Origin: Streptomyces antarcticus
Lineage (GTDB): Bacteria; Actinomycetota; Actinomycetes; Streptomycetales; Streptomycetaceae
Assembly (NCBI RefSeq): GCF_026627255.1
Contig: NZ_JAPNLM010000021.1
Coordinates: 83,555 to 147,554 of the forward strand
Direction: 5' to 3'
Length of the DNA: 64,000 bases
Shown: in pieces, positions 60,259 through 64,000 of the stretch
Layout: every line of letters begins with the position of its first letter
Numbering within the stretch: the first letter of the stretch is position 1
Made by a program: the position numbers and the translations under genes
The notes under the pieces: model-generated
What the model saw: the letters and a program-made list of their open reading frames with translations, nothing else
The model's database searches: none
Told to the model about the DNA's origin: nothing

Positions 60259-60770
60259 TCACGAGGTTTGGCTGTGCGCTGCCCGGCCACGGCGCACGCA
60301 CCCCTGAAGCCGCCGGTGACGGGATGCCGCGGGAGCTGTGGGAGTCGAGTGGATCGTCCTCCACAGTTCTTCTCCGTTGGAGCCGGGGCGCAGGCGGAGG
60401 TATCGGCGTTGGCGGCCTGGCGGCTGGCTACCCCGAGGGGTCCGGCGAGCTCGTCCCAGCTCGCACCCTCGCCTCGGGCGGTTTCGACCAGCCCGCTCTC
60501 CCAGCCGGCGAGCTGTTCGCGGACCTCGCGCAGCGTTAGCGCGGACCTCGCGCAGCGTCAGCAGTGCGGCCAGAGCCGGGTGCGGGCCGGAGCCGGCCGC
60601 GCGCGGTGCTGGGGGCGCAGGCGCTCGCGCGGAGGGCTGCTGCGCGTCCCTCACTGACTGGGTGATGGCCTCGAGCGCCGCCCGCCGGGGCGGCAGGGAA
60701 GGGAGGGAACCGGCGTGGCCGGCGGGGCGGGGTCGGTCGTGGGGCTCTCCGCCGTCTCGTCATCCTCCAG
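60259..60770 (-). pseudogene. Broken 'HSP18 transcriptional regulator'-type gene
   Basis: Divergent from hsp18. Readable pieces: LAALLTLREVR, then after a frame change EQLAGWESGLVETARGEGAS and WDELAGPLGVASRQAAN, then RRYLRLRPGSNGEEL in a third step. These match the regulator usually found beside actinobacterial hsp18 genes. A 22-bp tandem duplication (60518-60561) causes the first shift; a second indel lies near 60405. The C-terminal half is missing. Confidence 0.7.
60518..60561. repeat. 22-bp tandem duplication inside the hsp18-linked regulator
   Basis: Two copies, 60518-60539 and 60540-60561, starting CGCGGACCTCGCGCAGCGT and differing at one base. 22 is not a multiple of 3, so it shifts the frame. 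Confidence 0.9.
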
Positions 60771-60783
60771 ATGACTCGACACT

Positions 60784-60802
60784 TGTCATCGCTTGGATGA
60801 CA
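60784..60802. promoter_or_regulatory. RheA-type operator of hsp18
   Basis: TGTCATC, five bases GCTTG, GATGACA: exactly the TGTCATC-N5-GATGACA inverted repeat known as the RheA repressor site of Streptomyces albus hsp18. It lies 67 nt before the hsp18 start, between that gene and the broken divergent regulator. Confidence 0.85.
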
Positions 60803-60869
60803 TGTTACAACGGATGCACGTTGAAGCGCATTGGCAGTTTCTGCCTGAACCAACTGGAGGTGTTTCGCG

Positions 60870-61304
60870 ATGTTGATGCGCACTGACCCGTTCCGCGAGA
60901 TGGACCGGATCGTCCAGCAGATGTCGGGGGCGTCGGGTACGTGGTCGAAGCCGTCCGTGATGCCGATGGATGCCTACCGGGAGGGTGAGGAGTACGTGAT
61001 CGCCTTCGACCTCCCGGGTGTGGACCGTGAGGCGATCGACATCGACGTCGAGCGGAACATGCTGACCGTGAAGGCGGAGCGCCGGCCGGTCGCGAAGGCC
61101 GACTCCGTGAAGGTGGAGCTCTCCGAGCGTCCCCTGGGTGTCTTCTCCCGCCAGGTCGTCCTGGCCGACACCCTGGACACCGAGCGCATCCGGGCCGACT
61201 ACGACGCGGGTGTTCTGACCCTGCGGATCCCGATCGCCGAGCGCGCCAAGCCCCGCAAGATCAGTATCGGCGGCGAGAGCGGCCGCAAGCAGATCTCCGG
61301 CTGA
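60870..61304 (+). CDS. hsp18: Small heat-shock protein Hsp18 (Hsp20/alpha-crystallin family)
   Basis: 144 aa. Starts MLMRTDPFREMDRIVQQMSG; alpha-crystallin domain from about 32 (MDAYREGEEYVIAFDLPGVD) through FSRQVVLADTLD and the A-x-x-x-n-GVLTLRIP motif. An ATP-independent chaperone holding unfolding proteins in heat shock. Preceded by the RheA-type operator; GGAGGT lies 9 nt before the ATG. Two DUF2267 genes follow on the same strand, probably the same operon. Confidence 0.95.
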   Translation: MLMRTDPFREMDRIVQQMSGASGTWSKPSVMPMDAYREGEEYVIAFDLPGVDREAIDIDVERNMLTVKAERRPVAKADSVKVELSERPLGVFSRQVVLADTLDTERIRADYDAGVLTLRIPIAERAKPRKISIGGESGRKQISG

Positions 61305-61417
61305 ACCCTCCAGTACCAGCCGGCAGCGGAGGGCGGGAAGCGCCGATTCCCCCTCCGGCACCCCGCCCTCCGCACCTCTCCCTTTGACCCCCTCACCCCT
61401 TCTCCGGAGGTGACGTG

Positions 61418-61813
61418 ATGTCGATGCGCCGGGAAGCGTTTCTGGCCCATGTCCAGGAACGCGGCGAGTACGAAACCCCGGAAGAGGCCGATCGTGTTGC
61501 CCGCGTCGTCCTGGCCCTGCTGGGCGCACACCTGGTCGGCAGCGTGCGGGCCGAGCTCGCCGCCCGCCTCCCCGAGACCTACGCCCTGATCCTCCTCAAC
61601 CCGCTCCAGGCCGCGGAGCCGCTCTCGTCGGAGCGGTTCGTCCGTGCGACCGCGGCCTGGATAGACGGCGCCACCGAGAAGACGGCCCTGTGGGACATCG
61701 GTGCGGTCCTGTCCACGGCGGCCGCCGCCGCGGGAGACGTCCTCACCCGCGAGATCCTCTTCCAGCTCCCCCACGGTTACGACCTCCTCTTCGGCCACCC
61801 CCAGACCACCTGA
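61418..61813 (+). CDS. DUF2267 protein (first)
   Basis: 131 aa from ATG 61418 with GGAGG 7 nt upstream. Helical DUF2267: FLAHVQERGEYETPEEADRV, HLVGSVRAELAARLPETYAL and LFQLPHGYDLLFG. Function unknown; the family is regularly linked to hsp18 genes and stress loci. Confidence 0.85.
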   Translation: MSMRREAFLAHVQERGEYETPEEADRVARVVLALLGAHLVGSVRAELAARLPETYALILLNPLQAAEPLSSERFVRATAAWIDGATEKTALWDIGAVLSTAAAAAGDVLTREILFQLPHGYDLLFGHPQTT

Positions 61814-61897
61814 CTGTCGACCCACCCGACCGCCCATACCTCTCTGACCTCCACCGGCCGCAGGCCGGATCCTTCGCACAGAAAGGCAACCGCAGCC

Positions 61898-62344
61898 ATG
61901 TACGACCAGCCTCGACCGAACCCGCCCCAGACGTTCATGACGTTCGACCAGATGCTGGAACGCGTGCGCTACGAAGGCGCCTACCCCACCCGCGAACGCG
62001 CCGCGGAAGCCGTCCGCCACGTCCTGGCCAGCCTCGGCCGCCAGCTCACCGGCGACGAACGCGTCGACCTCGCCCAGTGTCTGCCCGTCGAAGCCGCCCT
62101 CACTCTGACCGCCCAGATCCCCACTACCGAACACCTCACCGGCTGGGGCTTCGTCAAAGACTTCGCCGTACGCACCGGCGCCAGCCCGGCCACCGCCCGC
62201 TGGGACACCGGCGCTGTCCTCGCCGTCGCCGGCCGCCTCGCCGGACCCGACCTCCTTGCCCGCATCCTGCGCCGGCTCCCCGACGGCTACGCCCTCCTCT
62301 TCGGCCAGGCCGAACTGCGCCGGCCCGAGCCCGCCGCCGTCTGA
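61898..62344 (+). CDS. DUF2267 protein (second)
   Basis: 148 aa. Paralogue of the preceding gene: MLERVRYEGAYPTRERAAEA, QLTGDERVDLAQCLPVEAAL and RLPDGYALLFGQAELR. A longer N-terminus with YDQPRPNPPQTF. Ends the hsp18 operon; a terminator hairpin follows 25 nt later. Confidence 0.85.
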   Translation: MYDQPRPNPPQTFMTFDQMLERVRYEGAYPTRERAAEAVRHVLASLGRQLTGDERVDLAQCLPVEAALTLTAQIPTTEHLTGWGFVKDFAVRTGASPATARWDTGAVLAVAGRLAGPDLLARILRRLPDGYALLFGQAELRRPEPAAV

Positions 62345-62368
62345 CCCCGGACGACAGCGTCCGGACAC

Positions 62369-62410
62369 GCGGCAGGGCCGGAACCGCTCCTGTGGTCCCG
62401 GCCCTGCCGC
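62369..62410 (+). terminator. Terminator after the hsp18 operon
   Basis: A 13-bp stem, GCGGCAGGGCCGG with its exact complement, around a 16-nt loop. Confidence 0.75.
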
Positions 62411-62417
62411 CTGACGA

Positions 62418-62461
62418 TCAGTGCTTGAAGGCGTCCTTGACCTTCTCGTCGGCTGCAATTG
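62418..62461 (-). pseudogene. CsbD-family C-terminal stub
   Basis: Minus-strand codons ADEKVKDAFKH followed by TGA are the typical end of CsbD stress proteins. The IS element begins 12 nt further on, and the rest of the gene is not found on its other side. Confidence 0.6.
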
Positions 62462-62516
62462 TCCTGTCCGGGCTTAGACGTCGTTTCTTATGGCGTGATC
62501 ATTCGTTGAGCCGTGC

Positions 62517-63349
62517 ATGACGGATCTCATAGAGCGGCTGGTGCCGGACGAGTTGTGGGTGTTGTTCCGGCGGGTGGTGCCACCGACGGTGGTGGTACGT
62601 CCGCAGGGTGGTGGCCGGCGTCGGGCGGGTGATCGTGAGGTGCTGGCGGCGATCATGTTCGTGGCGACCTCGGGCTGCACGTGGCGGCAGCTGCCGCCGG
62701 TGTTCGGCGCGAGCTGGCAGACGGTCTACCGGCGCTTCGCCCAGTGGAGCCGGGACCGGGTCTGGGCAAAGCTCTACCGCGTGATCCTGGACGAACTGGG
62801 ACTGAGGGGCGAGTTGGACTGGTCGCGGTGCGCGATCGACTCGGTCAGTCTGCGGGCGGCAAAAGGGGGCCACTGACGGGACCGAATCCGACCGACCGTG
62901 GCAAGTTGAGATCGAAGATCCACCTGATCACCGACAGGAACGGGCTTCCGCTGTCCCTGGGCATCTCGGGCGCGAACATGCACGACAGTCAGGGTCTGGA
63001 ACCGCTTGTCTGGGGCATCCCGCCCATCCGTTCACGCCGCGGGCCCCGGCGCCGACGGCCGGCGAAGCTGCACGCCGACAAGGGCTATGACTACGACCGC
63101 CTGCGCCGATGGCTGCGTGAGCGTGGAATCAGCCCCCGCATCGTACGCAGGGGCGTCGACTCCTCACAGCGGCTGGGCCGGCATCGCTGGGTGGTCGAGC
63201 GAACCGTGTCCTGGCTGGCGGGCTGCCGTCGGCTCCACCGCCGCTACGAACGCAAGGCGGAACACTTCCTTGCCTTCGTCGGCATAGCCGCAATCCTCAT
63301 CGGCCACCGCCGACTCGCCCGCCTGGATGCGCAAGGGCATTCAGTGTGA
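62517..63349 (+). CDS. IS5-type transposase expressed by -1 frameshifting
   Basis: Two overlapping frames. The first (62517-62876) has LVPDELWVLFRRVVPP, a helix-turn-helix and CAIDSVSLRA with the first catalytic Asp. At GGCAAAAGGGGGCC (62858-62871) a -1 shift enters the second frame: GPNPTDRGKLRSKIHLITDR, the second Asp in HADKGYDYDRL and Glu in WVVERTVSWL. A4G5 is the usual slippery run of this IS group, so the two-frame layout is probably functional rather than damage. Confidence 0.85.
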
Positions 63350-63820
63350 GGTTCCAACGTTGCTGGTCCAGACACGCATGGGCGTGATCTCAGGCTCTGT
63401 CATGGCCTGCGCCAAGCGGCTCTCCGCGTCGTCCAGGTCCGACCAGGTGCCAACGCCGGGCATGCTGTCGGCCAGAAACCCCTCGACGACCGGACCAAGA
63501 TGGTCGGAAACCACGTAGGTGCCGTTGAACGGCAGACCATCCGGAGGAACAGAGCCGGTCGAGCACCGGAGCTGCCCGGCCTGCCCGTCGTGCCACACAT
63601 AGAACGTCGCTACTCCGGAAAAGCCCAGCTCGCGAACGCGTTCCCGGATGCCAGCGGCAGTCTGCTCGAAGGCAGCGACCACCTCGGCAGAGGACAACGA
63701 CTGCCGGTCCTCGTCCTCTGCCCCCAGCGACCAGGTGTTGGTCTCCCACTCCACCCGCCGGTCACTCGGCTCCAATGCCAACGGCTCTTCGGCCACCTCA
63801 GCGATCCATGTCAACAGCAC
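63341..63820 (-). CDS. Passenger gene of the IS element, unknown function
   Basis: 159 aa from GTG 63820, antisense to the transposase and overlapping its last 9 bp, with its start about 35 bp inside the right terminal repeat. EPLALEPSDRRVEWETNTWS, GFSGVATFYVWHDGQAGQLR and FNGTYVVSDHLGPVVEGFLA give a coherent acidic globular protein without known domains. Its fit within the element suggests it travels with it. Confidence 0.65.
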   Translation of the reverse strand: MLLTWIAEVAEEPLALEPSDRRVEWETNTWSLGAEDEDRQSLSSAEVVAAFEQTAAGIRERVRELGFSGVATFYVWHDGQAGQLRCSTGSVPPDGLPFNGTYVVSDHLGPVVEGFLADSMPGVGTWSDLDDAESRLAQAMTEPEITPMRVWTSNVGTSH

Positions 63821-63886
63821 TGAAGCAGTATCCCCGCATGGAGTGGCCCAAGAACCGCCATAAGAAACGACGGCTAAGAAGTTGTC

Positions 63887-64000
63887 TCATTTGGTGCTGG
63901 GCAGGTTCCTTGACACGAGCACAGCGAGCTGGTGCAACTGCTGGCAGTACTTGGCTGCTGCGGGGTCATCGATCTCGGGGATGACTCGGTCCAGGTCCTT
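63887..64000 (-). CDS. C-terminal end of an unknown gene (runs off the window)
   Basis: 38 in-frame codons up to the window edge: KDLDRVIPEIDDPAAAKYCQ, QLHQLAVLVSRNLPSTK, then TGA. Helical, charged, protein-like; family not recognisable from this piece. Confidence 0.5.
   Translation of the reverse strand, partial: KDLDRVIPEIDDPAAAKYCQQLHQLAVLVSRNLPSTK

Larger units (their letters stand above)
62473..63878 (+). mobile_element. IS5-family element with a passenger gene
   Basis: Terminal inverted repeats of about 23 bp: the left (62473-62495, starting CTTAGACGTCGTTTCTTATG) and the reverse complement of the right (63856-63878, starting CTTAGCCGTCGTTTCTTATG) differ at one position. The 1406-bp element holds a two-frame transposase and an opposite-strand gene. 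Its exact ends and target duplication are uncertain because flanks and ends share TTAG/CTAA. Confidence 0.78.

Overview
The window is high-GC actinobacterial DNA and almost certainly Streptomyces. The evidence is strong third-position G/C codon bias, GTG starts, AGGAGG-type ribosome sites, U-poor terminator hairpins, and family content typical of the genus: DUF2231, DUF4328, DUF2267, mycothiol-era PIG-L deacetylases, an Hsp18 locus with a RheA-type operator, and several SigB-type partner-switching proteins. The many decayed genes and insertion-sequence remnants suggest an accessory region such as a chromosome arm. I saw no tRNA, rRNA, CRISPR array or replication origin.

Layout. 1-6.8 kb: lipid kinase, HNH-like protein, DUF2231 membrane protein, an RsbU-type PP2C phosphatase, a STAS anti-anti-sigma factor, then a long conserved non-coding leader and a dead MerR-type gene. 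7-13.8 kb: a PAS-GAF-GAF-PP2C phosphatase, a LysR regulator beside a frameshifted inositol-monophosphatase gene, small stress-type and membrane proteins. 14.6-16.3 kb: two HATPase (RsbW-like) kinases, a PP2C fragment and a STAS protein. 16.7-24 kb: secreted and membrane proteins, a PPOX-family protein and several decayed genes. 24.3-26.4 kb: two 102-bp inverted repeats enclosing a coiled-coil protein, a frameshifted transposase and a VOC protein. 27.6-30.9 kb: a second copy of the STAS/leader/MerR module, followed by two tandem STAS genes and a third PP2C fragment. 30.9-33.3 kb: CBS protein, DEAD-box RNA helicase and cold-shock protein. 34.6-41.7 kb: phosphonomutase-like enzyme, PIG-L deacetylase, DUF4262, an AbiEii-type pair and a graveyard of mobile DNA (IS481, integrase, IS5-type). 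41.9-47.1 kb: an HTH/P-loop NTPase with C-terminal repeats, a secreted cysteine protease with a secreted partner, and a membrane protein behind twin palindromes. 47.9-56.8 kb: MFS exporter, HxlR regulator with divergent NmrA-type reductase, katG divergent from a Fur-family regulator, and a GN-repeat secreted protein. 57.5-64 kb: a receptor-like Ser/Thr kinase fused to a periplasmic-binding domain, the hsp18 heat-shock operon, and an IS5-type element carrying a passenger gene.

How the genes work together. The window is unusually rich in partner-switching parts: two complete PP2C phosphatases and two 5' fragments, two anti-sigma-type HATPases, and five STAS proteins of which one is dead. It also holds general stress effectors (katG, hsp18, a cold-shock protein and RNA helicase, CsbD-like proteins). 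A stress-signalling neighbourhood is the natural reading, but no sigma factor gene is in view.

The most interesting signal is the duplicated module at 4.9-6.6 kb and 27.6-29.4 kb. Each copy carries STAS gene, leader and MerR gene, and the two have decayed reciprocally: the STAS gene survives in the first and the MerR gene in the second. The non-coding leader survives in both. It contains a 96-nt block that differs at one base between copies and a 231-nt stretch of identical length with a compensatory base-pair change in one stem and a hairpin conserved outside its loop. This looks like a structured RNA or cis-regulatory leader that has been kept while the protein genes around it died.
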